49,852 bases of DNA from Nitrincola tibetensis (GTDB taxonomy: Bacteria; Pseudomonadota; Gammaproteobacteria; Pseudomonadales; Balneatricaceae), in the NCBI RefSeq assembly GCF_003284585.1, contig NZ_QKRX01000020.1:1-49852 (forward strand). The letters are read 5' to 3'. The notes under the pieces are model-generated. The model was not told the DNA's origin. It saw only the letters and a list, made by a program, of their open reading frames with translations, and made no database searches. The position numbers and the translations under genes were made by a program. How positions within the stretch are numbered: the first letter of the stretch is position 1; each line of letters begins with the position of its first letter. Below, piece by piece: positions 10,535 through 18,800 of the stretch.

Positions 10535-11317
10535 ATGCGTAAAGCAATGGTGGCTGGTAACTGGAAAATGAATGGTTCTTTGGTATCAAATGAATTGTTG
10601 GTTAACACAATTCTGAAGGGTGCTGATAAACTATTGACAGATTCCGTTGATGTTGTATTATGCCCGCCCAATGTTTACCTGAGTCAGATTTGTGAGTTGC
10701 TCAAAAACAGCTCTGTGATGTGTGGCGTTCAGAATATTTCGCTGCACCAGAGTGATGGGGCGCACACGGGTGAAGTAAATGCCCGTATGATGAAAGAATT
10801 TGGTACGAAGTATGTTATTGTAGGGCACTCTGAGCGTCGGGCAAATCAGTTTGAATCTGATGCTGATGTGCTTAGTAAAATTAAGCATGCTCTTCAATAT
10901 CAAATGATTCCAATTTTTTGCGTTGGTGAAACGTTGGATCAACGTGAAAGTGGTCGAATTGAAGTTGTTATATCAGATCAGGTGCTATCGGTACTTGATG
11001 GACTGACCGAGAAAGAAGCGAGTGAAATTGTTGTGGCTTATGAGCCAGTTTGGGCGATTGGAACAGGATTGACAGCATCGCCTGATCAAGCTCAAGAAGT
11101 TCATCGCTACATACGTAGTTTATTTTCTTCTAGATATGGTCAGGAACTGGCTGAAAAAGTCCGTATACTTTACGGTGGAAGTGTAAATGCTGCTAATGCA
11201 TCAGATCTTTTTAAAATGAAAGATATAGATGGTGGGTTAGTTGGTGGTGCTTCTCTAAAAGCTGATGAATTCTTGGGTATTTGTAGGTCATCTACGAATC
11301 TCGTGGTGAGTGATTGA
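10535..11317 (+). CDS. tpiA: Triosephosphate isomerase
   Basis: TpiA interconverts dihydroxyacetone phosphate and glyceraldehyde-3-phosphate. I start it at the ATG at 10535, which has AAGGGAG 6 bases upstream and gives the usual N-terminus with NWKMN at 9-13. An in-frame TTG at 10517 precedes the ribosome site and is not credible. The 260-residue protein has catalytic Lys11, His98 in the GHSERR motif and Glu170 in AYEPVWAIGTG, and the phosphate-binding YGGSVN loop. Its stop overlaps the region carrying the secG ribosome site. Confidence 0.97.
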   Translation: MRKAMVAGNWKMNGSLVSNELLVNTILKGADKLLTDSVDVVLCPPNVYLSQICELLKNSSVMCGVQNISLHQSDGAHTGEVNARMMKEFGTKYVIVGHSERRANQFESDADVLSKIKHALQYQMIPIFCVGETLDQRESGRIEVVISDQVLSVLDGLTEKEASEIVVAYEPVWAIGTGLTASPDQAQEVHRYIRSLFSSRYGQELAEKVRILYGGSVNAANASDLFKMKDIDGGLVGGASLKADEFLGICRSSTNLVVSD

Positions 11318-11318
11318 A

Positions 11319-11687
11319 ATGATTGAAACACTGGTTCTTATTGTGCATGTACTGCTAGCAGCGGCGATTATTGCTTTAGTTCTGCTTCAGCAGGGTAAAG
11401 GAGCTGAAGCGGGTGCCTCATTCGGTGGTGGTGCATCCCAAACAGTATTCGGGAGCACAGGTTCCGGCAGTTTTATGGTAAAAATTACGGCGCTAGCAGC
11501 AGCGATATTATTCGCAACAAGCTTTGCATTGGCGTATTTTGCTAAAGAGCGTGCAGCGAATGTTACTGAAGTAGGAATTCCTTCAGTTAGCGTAATTGAA
11601 TCTGCAGCTGAGCGAAATCAACTGCCTGTGTTAGAAGTGCCAAGATCTGCTGATTTACCCTCAAGCGATATACCGCAAGCAGATTGA
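11319..11687 (+). CDS. secG: Preprotein translocase subunit SecG
   Basis: SecG is the small accessory subunit of SecYEG. The ATG at 11319 gives 122 residues and has GGTGAG upstream; an in-frame GTG at 11310 would only add three residues. Two membrane helices (about 3-20 and 52-72) flank the conserved cytoplasmic LQQGKGAEAGASFGGG loop, and the FGSTGSG segment is present. The C-terminal tail is Ser/Pro-rich. Only one base lies between the tpiA stop and this ATG. tRNA-Leu follows 13 bases after the stop, so the tRNAs are probably part of this transcript. Confidence 0.95.
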   Translation: MIETLVLIVHVLLAAAIIALVLLQQGKGAEAGASFGGGASQTVFGSTGSGSFMVKITALAAAILFATSFALAYFAKERAANVTEVGIPSVSVIESAAERNQLPVLEVPRSADLPSSDIPQAD

Positions 11688-11700
11688 TTGTAACGTTTTA

Positions 11701-11786
11701 GCCGACGTGGTGAAATTGGTAGACACGCCATCTTGAGGGGGTGGTGAGCCTAGCTCGTGCCGGTTCGAGTCCGGCCGTCGGCACCA
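11701..11786 (+). tRNA. leuU: tRNA-Leu(GAG)
   Basis: The acceptor stem GCCGACG pairs with CGTCGGC, followed by an encoded ACCA. The anticodon loop has GAG at 11735-11737, between stem strands CCATC and GGTGG. A class II variable arm and the GGTTCGAGTCC T-arm are present. The position next to secG is the same as in E. coli. Confidence 0.96.
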
Positions 11787-11808
11787 TTTTGAAGTTTTGA
11801 TGTTTTGA

Positions 11809-11885
<77 letters not shown>

Positions 11886-11963
11886 ATTTTCAGCGTAAAA
11901 GCTGAGCGTTCATGGGTTAAGTGGTTTTAGTGCATCCCCTTGTTTTGGGGAGCGCTTATCTAC

Positions 11964-11992
11964 TTGCTCGCTTAGTGTGCAATTGCTATAAT
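11964..11992 (+). promoter_or_regulatory. Strong sigma-70 promoter upstream of rimP
   Basis: TTGCTC (11964-11969) and a perfect TATAAT (11987-11992) are 17 bases apart, predicting a start near 11999. The transcript would cross two terminator hairpins before reaching rimP. Confidence 0.7.
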
Positions 11993-12107
11993 ATGTGCAC
12001 TATGTTAGCTGCTCTCCATTTCATAATATTTAGAGACTATAAATGCTTCAACTTATTGTTTAAGTTTTTGTGTTTTTTGTCTAAAGTATTATGGCAGTAT
12101 GAAACGT

Positions 12108-12132
12108 AAAAGCCCCCTGAGAGGGGCTTTTT
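12108..12132 (+). terminator. Terminator 1 in the rimP leader
   Basis: AAAAGCCCC (12108-12116) pairs with GGGGCTTTT (12123-12131) around a 6-base loop, and the T run continues to 12132. It lies 220 bases after the initiator tRNA and can end the secG-tRNA transcript or attenuate rimP. Confidence 0.88.
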
Positions 12133-12163
12133 AGTAGGTAAATTTAGGCTAAATGCCTGTCAG

Positions 12164-12191
12164 AAATGGGTCCGCACGAGACCCATTTTTT
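12164..12191 (+). terminator. Terminator 2 in the rimP leader
   Basis: AAATGGGTC (12164-12172) pairs with GACCCATTT (12180-12188) around a 7-base loop, and the T run extends to 12191. It lies only 32 bases before the rimP start, so rimP expression requires read-through or a promoter I cannot see in the short gap. Confidence 0.87.
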
Positions 12192-12223
12192 GTTTCAGGG
12201 CAAAGGTCATAATGAGGTAGTGT

Positions 12224-12679
12224 GTGTCGGCAAAACTGAAACAACTGGAAACCCTAATTGGTCCAGCCGTAAGCTCGTTAGGTTTCGAGCTTTGGGGTAT
12301 TGAGTATCAATCCGCAGGTAAAAATAGCACTTTGCGAATATTTATAGACAGCCCAGATGGAATCTCTGTTGATGATTGCGCGAAAGTGAGTCATCAAGTG
12401 AGTGGTGTCTTAGACGTTGAAGATCCGATTAAGGATCAATATCTCTTAGAAGTCTCATCGCCCGGTATGGATCGACCTCTTTATACATTAGAGCACTATC
12501 AGCTTTTTGTTGGACATACTATTCAAATTCGACTTCGTGTTCCTTTTGAAGGGCGACGCAAGTTCAAAGGAATACTAAATGGTACTGAGGGTGAAGACGT
12601 GTTGCTGGTCGTCGATGATGAGGAATATATACTTCCTTTAGATATCATTGATAAAGCAAACGTAGTGCCACAATTTTGA
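12224..12679 (+). CDS. rimP: Ribosome maturation factor RimP
   Basis: RimP assists 30S subunit assembly. The 151-residue protein matches family length and has the DCAKVSHQVSGVLDVEDPI and LEVSSPGMDRPL segments of the N-terminal domain, then the SH3-like C-terminal domain. The start is GTG with GAGG at 12214-12217. It heads the rimP-nusA-infB-rbfA-truB cluster and lies just downstream of two terminators. That arrangement suggests control by termination or antitermination, with NusA, encoded next, as the obvious candidate. Confidence 0.96.
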   Translation: MSAKLKQLETLIGPAVSSLGFELWGIEYQSAGKNSTLRIFIDSPDGISVDDCAKVSHQVSGVLDVEDPIKDQYLLEVSSPGMDRPLYTLEHYQLFVGHTIQIRLRVPFEGRRKFKGILNGTEGEDVLLVVDDEEYILPLDIIDKANVVPQF

Positions 12680-12717
12680 AGTATTTATGATTTTGCAGAT
12701 TCAAGTGAGACACAATA

Positions 12718-14208
12718 ATGAATAAAGAAATTTTGCTGGTTGCAGAAGCGGTATCGAATGAAAAAGATGTGCCGAAAGGCGTTATTTTTGAAGCGATTGA
12801 AGTCGCACTAGCAACAGCAACCAAAAAACGCTATGACGAAGATGCAGATATTCGTGTCGTCATTGACCGCCAAACGGGTGACTATGAAACGTTTCGTCGT
12901 TGGTTGGTCGTTGATAATACTTGCGTTCCAGCATTGGGAACTGAACTTACTCTGCAAGAAGCTGAAGAAATAGATGTCAAGCTTCAGCCGGGTGATATTC
13001 ATGAAGAGCAAGTTGACTCTGTTGCTTTCGGGCGAATTGCCGCCCAAACCGCTAAGCAGGTTATCGTTCAAAAAGTGCGTGAAGCGGAAAGAGCGAAAGT
13101 TGTAGATCAATACCGTGACCGTCAAGGTGAGCTCATTGCAGGTACGGTTAAAAAGGTTACGCGCGATAACGTGATTATCGATCTAGGTAATAATGCAGAA
13201 GCCTTGCTTCCGCGTGAAAATCTTTTGCCTAGAGAAAGTTTTAGAATGGGCGATCGAGTTAGAGCCGTTTTAGCTGAGGTACGTGCTGAAGGGCGTGGAC
13301 CACAGTTAATATTGAGCCGGACCAGTCCTGAGATGCTAATTCAACTTTTTAGCATTGAAGTTCCCGAAGTCGCCGAAGATGTTATTGAGATTCGTGCTGC
13401 AGCGAGAGATCCAGGTTCCAGAGCTAAGATTGCAGTTAAAACCAATGATGGACGCATTGATCCTGTTGGTGCTTGTGTTGGGATGAGAGGCGCGCGCGTT
13501 CAAGCTGTTTCCAATGAATTGGGGGGCGAACGTGTAGATATCGTACTTTGGGATGATAATCCTGCTCAATTGGTTATTAATGCTATGGCGCCAGCTGAAG
13601 TGGCTTCGATCATCATTGATGAAGACAGCCATTCTATGGACGTTGCTGTCGCGGAAGAAGCCTTGGCAATGGCGATAGGACGCAGTGGTCAAAATGTACG
13701 CTTGGCAAGTGAGCTGACTAAATGGAAGCTTAATGTAATGAGTGAAGCCGAAGCTCAAGCGAAGCATCAGACTGAAGTGGGGAATGTTATTCAGACCTTT
13801 ATTCAACACTTAGATGCGGATGAAGAACTAGCACAAATTCTGGTTGACGAAGGCTTTACCTCATTAGAAGAGGTTGCATATGTGCCCGTCGACGAGATGC
13901 TACAAATTGTTGGCTTTGATGAAGACCTAGTTGAAACCTTAAGAGCACGAGCAAAAGATGCGCTTCTTAATTTAGCTATCGCTTCTGAAGAGCAATTAGG
14001 TGATGCAGAACCTGCTGAGGACCTCCTTAATATGGAAGGGATGGAACGCACACTGGCCTATCAAATGGCTTCTGTGGGAATCATCACGATGGAAGATCTT
14101 GCAGAGCAGTCTATTGACGATCTTCTTGAGATCGAAGGCATCACAGAAGAGCAGGCAGCACAGTTAATTATGACTGCACGCGCGCCTTGGTTTTCGGAAA
14201 GTCAGTAA
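12718..14208 (+). CDS. nusA: Transcription termination/antitermination factor NusA
   Basis: NusA binds RNA polymerase and modulates pausing, intrinsic termination and rRNA antitermination. The 496-residue protein has the N-terminal polymerase-binding domain (~1-125), an S1 domain (~135-200), two KH domains (~230-345; [14 protein letters not shown] and [13 protein letters not shown] motifs) and two C-terminal acidic repeats. These features are typical of the long proteobacterial form. infB follows after 27 bases. The tandem terminators ahead of rimP make autogenous control plausible, but that is inference. Confidence 0.97.
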   Translation: MNKEILLVAEAVSNEKDVPKGVIFEAIEVALATATKKRYDEDADIRVVIDRQTGDYETFRRWLVVDNTCVPALGTELTLQEAEEIDVKLQPGDIHEEQVDSVAFGRIAAQTAKQVIVQKVREAERAKVVDQYRDRQGELIAGTVKKVTRDNVIIDLGNNAEALLPRENLLPRESFRMGDRVRAVLAEVRAEGRGPQLILSRTSPEMLIQLFSIEVPEVAEDVIEIRAAARDPGSRAKIAVKTNDGRIDPVGACVGMRGARVQAVSNELGGERVDIVLWDDNPAQLVINAMAPAEVASIIIDEDSHSMDVAVAEEALAMAIGRSGQNVRLASELTKWKLNVMSEAEAQAKHQTEVGNVIQTFIQHLDADEELAQILVDEGFTSLEEVAYVPVDEMLQIVGFDEDLVETLRARAKDALLNLAIASEEQLGDAEPAEDLLNMEGMERTLAYQMASVGIITMEDLAEQSIDDLLEIEGITEEQAAQLIMTARAPWFSESQ

Positions 14209-14235
14209 ATATCAACGGAGAAGAGGAACCCATTT

Positions 14236-16845
14236 ATGGCAGAAGTAACCGTTAAACAACTTGCCGATGTGGTTGGTGTATCCGTTGAGCGATTGCTCAA
14301 GCAGATGCAAGATGCCGGTATCAAAGGTAAGAATGAAACATCTAATGTAACTGATGCTGAGCGTCAGTCACTGTTAAATTTTTTGAAAAAGTCTCATGGT
14401 GAGCAATCAACTGGAAATGAGCCGATCAAAATTACACTTAAGCGTAAAACAACATCGCAATTGAAGGTCTCAGGTGCATCTGGGAAACGAAAAACGGTCA
14501 ATGTTGAAGTGCGTAAAAAACGCACCTATGTAAAGCGCGATGAGCTTGAAAACCAAGTGGCTCAAGATGCTCAGCCTCAGCCAAATCCGGCTGTACCTGA
14601 AGTGGTACAGGCAGCTGAAACCCTGGTTACAGATACTGCAGTGAACGATACTGCGGTGAATACCGCTGTTCCGTCGGTCGAAGGGCAGTCATCAACGGCT
14701 GAGTCAGTTACGTCAACAGTTTCTGAAGTCTCTGAGCCTGTATCTGAAACAAAATCAGCTGCTGTTGAGTCTACTCAAAAAGAGGTGACTTCGAATGCTG
14801 GCGATGCAGTTGCTGCTAAAAAGCCGCGTACCGCTGATGATTCGTCACCAGACAAAGACAAAAAAGCGCCGTCTAAAACTAAAGATGCGCGTAACAACAA
14901 GGAAAGAGGCCGCAATAAAGACGCGGATGAAATTCCTAGACGTGGCAAGCCTATTGCTGCTAGAGCACCGTCTGTTGGCGAAGAAGAGATGCCTAGAGGC
15001 ACTCGTCGTCCTGGTAAAAGTCCAAAGCGTGCAAATGCTCGTGGTCGTGTCCAAAACCAGCACGGTTTTGAAAAGCCGACAGGCCCAGTGGTTCATGAAG
15101 TAAGCCTGCCAGAAAGCATTACTGTCGCCGAGTTGGCGAAGAAAATGTCTGTTAAGGCGGCTGAAGTTATAAAAGTAATGTTCAAAATGGGTGCAATGGC
15201 AACCATTAACCAAATCCTTGATCAAGACACAGCAATGCTGGTCGTAGAGGAAATGGGGCATAAAGCAACAGCGATGCAAGAAAACGCAGTTGAAGATGCG
15301 TTGCTTGAAAGCATGCAGGCTCACGAAGGTGAAGAAATGCATCGTGCTCCTGTTGTTACCGTTATGGGACACGTCGACCACGGCAAGACCTCTTTGCTGG
15401 ACTATATTCGTAAAGCAAAGGTCGCTGCGGGCGAGTCGGGCGGTATCACCCAGCATATCGGTGCTTACCATGTTGAAACCGATAATGGCATGGTTACCTT
15501 CTTGGATACACCGGGGCATGCTGCCTTTACTGCGATGCGTGCGCGTGGTGCTAAGCTTACGGATATCGTGATCTTGGTCGTTGCTGCTGATGATGGCGTG
15601 ATGCCGCAAACAGAGGAGGCTATTCAGCACGCCAAAGCTGGTAATGTGCCGATCGTTGTTGCCGTGAATAAGATTGATAAGCCAGATGCTGATCTAGATC
15701 GTGTTCGTAGTGAATTAGCGCAGCGCGATGTTATTTCAGAAGAATGGGGCGGTGATGTGCAGTTTGTGCATGTTTCAGCAAAAACCGGTGAAGGTATTGA
15801 TGCACTGTTAGATGCAGTCCTTCTTCAGGCGGAAGTGTTGGAATTAAAAGCCATACCTACCATCCCTGCTACGGGTGTTGTCGTTGAGTCACGTTTAGAT
15901 AAAGGCCGCGGATCTGTTTCGACCTTATTGGTACAAAACGGCACACTTCGTAAAGGCGATATCGTCTTGGCTGGGCTCTACTACGGTCGTGTCCGTGCGA
16001 TGTTGGATGAAAATGGTCGTTCAGTTGATACAGCAGGACCTGCTATTCCAGTCGAGATTCTTGGTTTAGATGGAACGCCAGATGCTGGTGATGAGTTTGC
16101 TGTCGTGTCTTCTGAGAAGAAAGCGCGTGAAGTGGCGCTTTTCCGTCAAGGCAAATTCCGTGAAGTTAAACTGGCTCGTCAACAAAAAGCGAAGTTAGAG
16201 AATTTGTTTGCGAATATGCAGGCAGGGGATGTTAAGTCACTTAACATCGTTCTCAAAGCGGATGTTCGAGGTTCTTTAGAAGCTTTAACACAGTCTCTAG
16301 AAGAGTTGTCGACGGACGAAGTGAAAGTCAATATCGTATCAAGTGGTATTGGTGGTTTTGGTGAAACTGATGCAAACTTGGCGTTGGCTTCATCCGCGAT
16401 TCTAATCGGCTTCAATGTCCGTGCGGATAACCAGGCCAAGGCGATTGTTGAGCGTGAAGAGCTTGAGCTTCGTTACTACAGTGTTATTTACGACATCATT
16501 AACGATGTGAAGCAAGCGATGGCCGGTCTGCTATCTCCTGAATATCGTGAAGATATCGTTGGTATTGCTGAAGTACGTGATGTTTTCCGCTCTCCGAAGC
16601 TGGGTCAGATTGCTGGCTGTATGGTTATCGAAGGAACGGTTTACCGTAACAAGCGCATCCGCGTACTACGCGACAACATTGTTATTTATGAAGGCGAATT
16701 AGAGTCTTTACGTCGCTTTAAAGATGTTGTTGCCGAAGTCAGAAATGGCATGGAGTGCGGCATCGGCGTTAAGAACTATAATGATGTTCGTGTGGGTGAC
16801 CAGATCGAAGTCTTTGACACTATCGAAGTGAAACGTACTTTATAA
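14236..16845 (+). CDS. infB: Translation initiation factor IF-2
   Basis: IF-2 is the GTPase that places fMet-tRNA on the 30S subunit and promotes subunit joining. The 869-residue protein has an N-terminal IF2_N domain, a long low-complexity linker (~60-290) rich in Ala/Glu/Lys/Arg, and a second IF2_N-type segment near residue 290. G1 is GHVDHGKT at 378-385, followed by DTPGHAAF and NKIDKPDAD. Domains II-IV and the fMet-tRNA-binding C-terminus follow. An internal ATG start giving a shorter isoform, as in E. coli, is possible but not evident. It is encoded in the same block as the initiator tRNA. Confidence 0.97.
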   Translation: MAEVTVKQLADVVGVSVERLLKQMQDAGIKGKNETSNVTDAERQSLLNFLKKSHGEQSTGNEPIKITLKRKTTSQLKVSGASGKRKTVNVEVRKKRTYVKRDELENQVAQDAQPQPNPAVPEVVQAAETLVTDTAVNDTAVNTAVPSVEGQSSTAESVTSTVSEVSEPVSETKSAAVESTQKEVTSNAGDAVAAKKPRTADDSSPDKDKKAPSKTKDARNNKERGRNKDADEIPRRGKPIAARAPSVGEEEMPRGTRRPGKSPKRANARGRVQNQHGFEKPTGPVVHEVSLPESITVAELAKKMSVKAAEVIKVMFKMGAMATINQILDQDTAMLVVEEMGHKATAMQENAVEDALLESMQAHEGEEMHRAPVVTVMGHVDHGKTSLLDYIRKAKVAAGESGGITQHIGAYHVETDNGMVTFLDTPGHAAFTAMRARGAKLTDIVILVVAADDGVMPQTEEAIQHAKAGNVPIVVAVNKIDKPDADLDRVRSELAQRDVISEEWGGDVQFVHVSAKTGEGIDALLDAVLLQAEVLELKAIPTIPATGVVVESRLDKGRGSVSTLLVQNGTLRKGDIVLAGLYYGRVRAMLDENGRSVDTAGPAIPVEILGLDGTPDAGDEFAVVSSEKKAREVALFRQGKFREVKLARQQKAKLENLFANMQAGDVKSLNIVLKADVRGSLEALTQSLEELSTDEVKVNIVSSGIGGFGETDANLALASSAILIGFNVRADNQAKAIVEREELELRYYSVIYDIINDVKQAMAGLLSPEYREDIVGIAEVRDVFRSPKLGQIAGCMVIEGTVYRNKRIRVLRDNIVIYEGELESLRRFKDVVAEVRNGMECGIGVKNYNDVRVGDQIEVFDTIEVKRTL

Positions 16846-16854
16846 CGGAGAACT

Positions 16855-17268
16855 ATGGCTCGCGAATTTAAACGTACCGATCGAGTATCAGACCAGATCC
16901 AACGGGATCTGGCGATGCTGATTCAGCGCGAAATTAAAGACCCACGCTTAGGCATGGTGACGATTAGTTATGTCAAAGTCAGTAAGGATCTAGGTTATTC
17001 TGATGTTTACGTAACCGTTATGCCATTAGGTGATCAGACGCAGGAGGTTGCTCTTGAGCAATCCCTTGCAGTGCTGAATCATGCGGCTGGTTTTTTGCGC
17101 AAAGAATTATCGAAAGGCATTAAACTAAGAGTGATGCCGCAGTTGCGGTTTCACTTTGACGCCAGTGTTGACCGTGGCCGACGTTTGCACAGTTTGATAG
17201 AGCAAGCCTATCAGCAAGAGCAAAAAAGGGTGACGCCCGACACGGATTCAGACAAGCCTGAGGAGTAA
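16855..17268 (+). CDS. rbfA: 30S ribosome-binding factor RbfA
   Basis: RbfA is a cold-shock 30S maturation factor that binds near the 16S helix 1 region. The 137-residue protein has the KH-type fold, opening with REFKRTDRVSDQIQRDLA and containing the IKDPRLGMVTIS strand and the RVMPQLRFHFDASVDRG segment. It lies 9 bases after infB with GGAG upstream. truB follows 3 bases after its stop, and the truB ribosome site AGGAG lies in the rbfA 3' end. Confidence 0.97.
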   Translation: MAREFKRTDRVSDQIQRDLAMLIQREIKDPRLGMVTISYVKVSKDLGYSDVYVTVMPLGDQTQEVALEQSLAVLNHAAGFLRKELSKGIKLRVMPQLRFHFDASVDRGRRLHSLIEQAYQQEQKRVTPDTDSDKPEE

Positions 17269-17271
17269 GCT

Positions 17272-18228
17272 TTGGCTCGTAAACCAAAAGGCCGTCGTAT
17301 AGACGGCATTTTTTTATTAAATAAATCTGCGGGCATGAGCTCAAATAAAGCACTGCAGCAGATCAAGCATCTTTATGGCGCTGAAAAGGCCGGCCATACT
17401 GGAGCGCTTGATCCTTTAGCAACGGGAATGTTGCCTATCTGCTTAGGCGAGGCGACAAAGTTTTCTCAGTATCTGCTCGACTCTGATAAATCCTATGTTA
17501 CAACGGCAAAATTAGGCGTTAGAACAACGACCAGTGATGCCGAGGGAGAGATTGTTGAAACTCGTCCAGTTCCTGATGATTTGACACAAGAGAGGGTTGA
17601 AACCTTACTTGTTGAGCATTTTAGCGGCGAAATTGAACAAGTTCCGTCTATGTATTCGGCCTTAAAGCTGAATGGTCAGCCTTTGTATAAACTGGCTCGC
17701 CAAGGCATAGAAGTTGAAGTTAAATCGCGTCGGGTGACAATACATAGTATACGCTTGCTGGCTCTGAGAGCGGATGAAATTGATCTCGAAGTGAGTTGCT
17801 CTAAAGGAACCTACATACGCAGTATCGTAGAGGACTTAGGGCAGTTGTTAGGCTGTGGGGCTCATGTTAAAGCTTTGCATCGTTTGACGACAGGGCATTT
17901 CACTGTTGAAATGATGCGAACTCAAGCTGAGTTACAGTCCTATATTGATGAGCAAATGTCCGAAAATCCGGAGCAAAGTTACATACAAAATGCTTTGGAT
18001 ACGTTATTATTGCCCGCTTGGAGTGCGATTGCAGACATCCCTGAACTGACGCTAAGTGCAGGCCAAACAGAAGATATTCTGTATGGTCGTCGAGTCCGTG
18101 TTGACGTAGCGGTGTCTTCAGAATTTCGATTGTTTGATACCCTTTCAGGCCGCTTTTTAGGCTTGGGCGAAACAGACGAAACAGGTCTTTTAAAAGGCAA
18201 ACGCCTCATCCGAAGCGATGACGTATAA
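17272..18228 (+). CDS. truB: tRNA pseudouridine(55) synthase TruB
   Basis: TruB makes pseudouridine 55 in the tRNA T-loop. The 318-residue protein has catalytic Asp47 in GHTGALDPLATGMLP, the YVTTAKLG and SKGTYIRSI motifs, and a C-terminal PUA domain. The start is TTG at 17272 with AGGAG at 17261-17265. The next Met is residue 22, inside the conserved fold, so TTG is required. It closes the infB-rbfA-truB run; a hairpin follows before rpsO. Confidence 0.97.
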   Translation: MARKPKGRRIDGIFLLNKSAGMSSNKALQQIKHLYGAEKAGHTGALDPLATGMLPICLGEATKFSQYLLDSDKSYVTTAKLGVRTTTSDAEGEIVETRPVPDDLTQERVETLLVEHFSGEIEQVPSMYSALKLNGQPLYKLARQGIEVEVKSRRVTIHSIRLLALRADEIDLEVSCSKGTYIRSIVEDLGQLLGCGAHVKALHRLTTGHFTVEMMRTQAELQSYIDEQMSENPEQSYIQNALDTLLLPAWSAIADIPELTLSAGQTEDILYGRRVRVDVAVSSEFRLFDTLSGRFLGLGETDETGLLKGKRLIRSDDV

Positions 18229-18232
18229 TTTC

Positions 18233-18258
18233 GCTGTGACTGCTGAGGCCGTCACAGC
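18233..18258 (+). promoter_or_regulatory. Hairpin between truB and rpsO
   Basis: GCTGTGAC (18233-18240) and GTCACAGC (18251-18258) form a perfect 8-bp stem with a 10-base loop but no T tract. TATAAT at 18224-18229 lies just upstream without a good -35. It may be an rpsO leader structure or an RNase-processing stem. Confidence 0.4.
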
Positions 18259-18307
18259 ACTGACGCAGTTCTGGAAATATGCCTGGTTCTGCGCGTCTAT
18301 TAACCAG

Positions 18308-18321
18308 CAACCCGTGGGTTG
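18308..18321 (+). promoter_or_regulatory. Palindrome in the rpsO leader
   Basis: CAACCCGTGGGTTG is a 14-base palindrome with a 2-base centre, 15 bases upstream of the AAGGAG ribosome site of rpsO. In E. coli the rpsO leader folds into a structure bound by S15 for autoregulation. This could be part of an equivalent element, though the sequence is not obviously homologous. Confidence 0.35.
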
Positions 18322-18346
18322 TGAGCATATTGTTAAGGAGATTTAA

Positions 18347-18616
18347 ATGGCGTTAAGCGTAGAAAAGAAAGCAGAAATCGTTGCAAGTTATGCTCGTGCG
18401 GAGGGTGATACTGGTTCTCCTGAAGTACAAGTCGCATTGTTAACTGCGAACATTGAAGGCCTGCAAGGTCACTTCAAAACCAACAAGCAAGACCACCACT
18501 CACGTCGTGGTTTGATTCGTATGGTAAACCAACGTCGTAAGCTGTTGGATTATTTGAAAAGAAAAGATGTTGACCGTTACCTTAAGCTGATTGGCCGTTT
18601 AGGTCTGCGTCGCTAA
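18347..18616 (+). CDS. rpsO: 30S ribosomal protein S15
   Basis: S15 is a primary 16S-binding protein that helps fold the central domain. The 89-residue sequence is the standard length and carries the conserved [22 protein letters not shown] and RRKLLDYLK segments. AAGGAG lies 7 bases before the ATG. A terminator follows, and then pnp, as in E. coli. Autoregulation by S15 is known for the family; the leader palindrome is a candidate site. Confidence 0.98.
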   Translation: MALSVEKKAEIVASYARAEGDTGSPEVQVALLTANIEGLQGHFKTNKQDHHSRRGLIRMVNQRRKLLDYLKRKDVDRYLKLIGRLGLRR

Positions 18617-18633
18617 GATACCGTGTTACCTCG

Positions 18634-18662
18634 GGGCCATACAGTGTATGGCCCTATTTTTA
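18634..18662 (+). terminator. Intrinsic terminator after rpsO
   Basis: GGGCCATAC (18634-18642) and GTATGGCCC (18646-18654) form a perfect stem with a 3-base loop, followed by TATTTTTAT. It is positioned like the attenuating rpsO terminator ahead of pnp in E. coli. Confidence 0.88.
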
Positions 18663-18696
18663 TGGTCAGTTCTGAATGTTATGAATCATCCGGCCT

Positions 18697-18734
18697 GTAC
18701 TCAGATAAAGACTGGACAGTCTTTATCTGAGTAC
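18697..18734 (+). promoter_or_regulatory. Perfect 18-bp hairpin in the pnp leader, probable RNase III site
   Basis: GTACTCAGATAAAGACTG (18697-18714) is the exact reverse complement of 18717-18734, with two bases between. Two more C-G pairs extend it beyond a T-T mismatch. In E. coli the pnp leader carries a long stem cut by RNase III as the first step of PNPase autoregulation. Position and form match, although the sequence itself is not one I recognise. Confidence 0.7.
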
Positions 18735-18800
18735 TGGTCAAAAGAAGGGTATGATTGAGTCGCTCAGCACTGATCTCAGCTTTGTTAAGGAGAATTTATC

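Noticed and set aside
13336-13809. A 157-codon minus-strand frame inside nusA
   Set aside because: It is fully antisense to the conserved NusA KH region, with no recognisable motif, so it is a shadow frame.
14640-14700. Short repeats encoding ND-TAVN-type units in infB as a tandem repeat element
   Set aside because: They are a few degenerate repeats in the naturally low-complexity linker of IF-2 and do not suggest a separate element.
14845-15630. A 261-codon minus-strand frame inside infB
   Set aside because: It is antisense to the IF-2 linker and G-domain. It encodes a His/Cys/Phe-rich sequence without domain character and has no ribosome site.
18697-18734. The perfect inverted repeat as a transposon end or MITE
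   Set aside because: There is no second copy, no target duplication and no transposase. Its position before pnp is explained by an mRNA processing hairpin.
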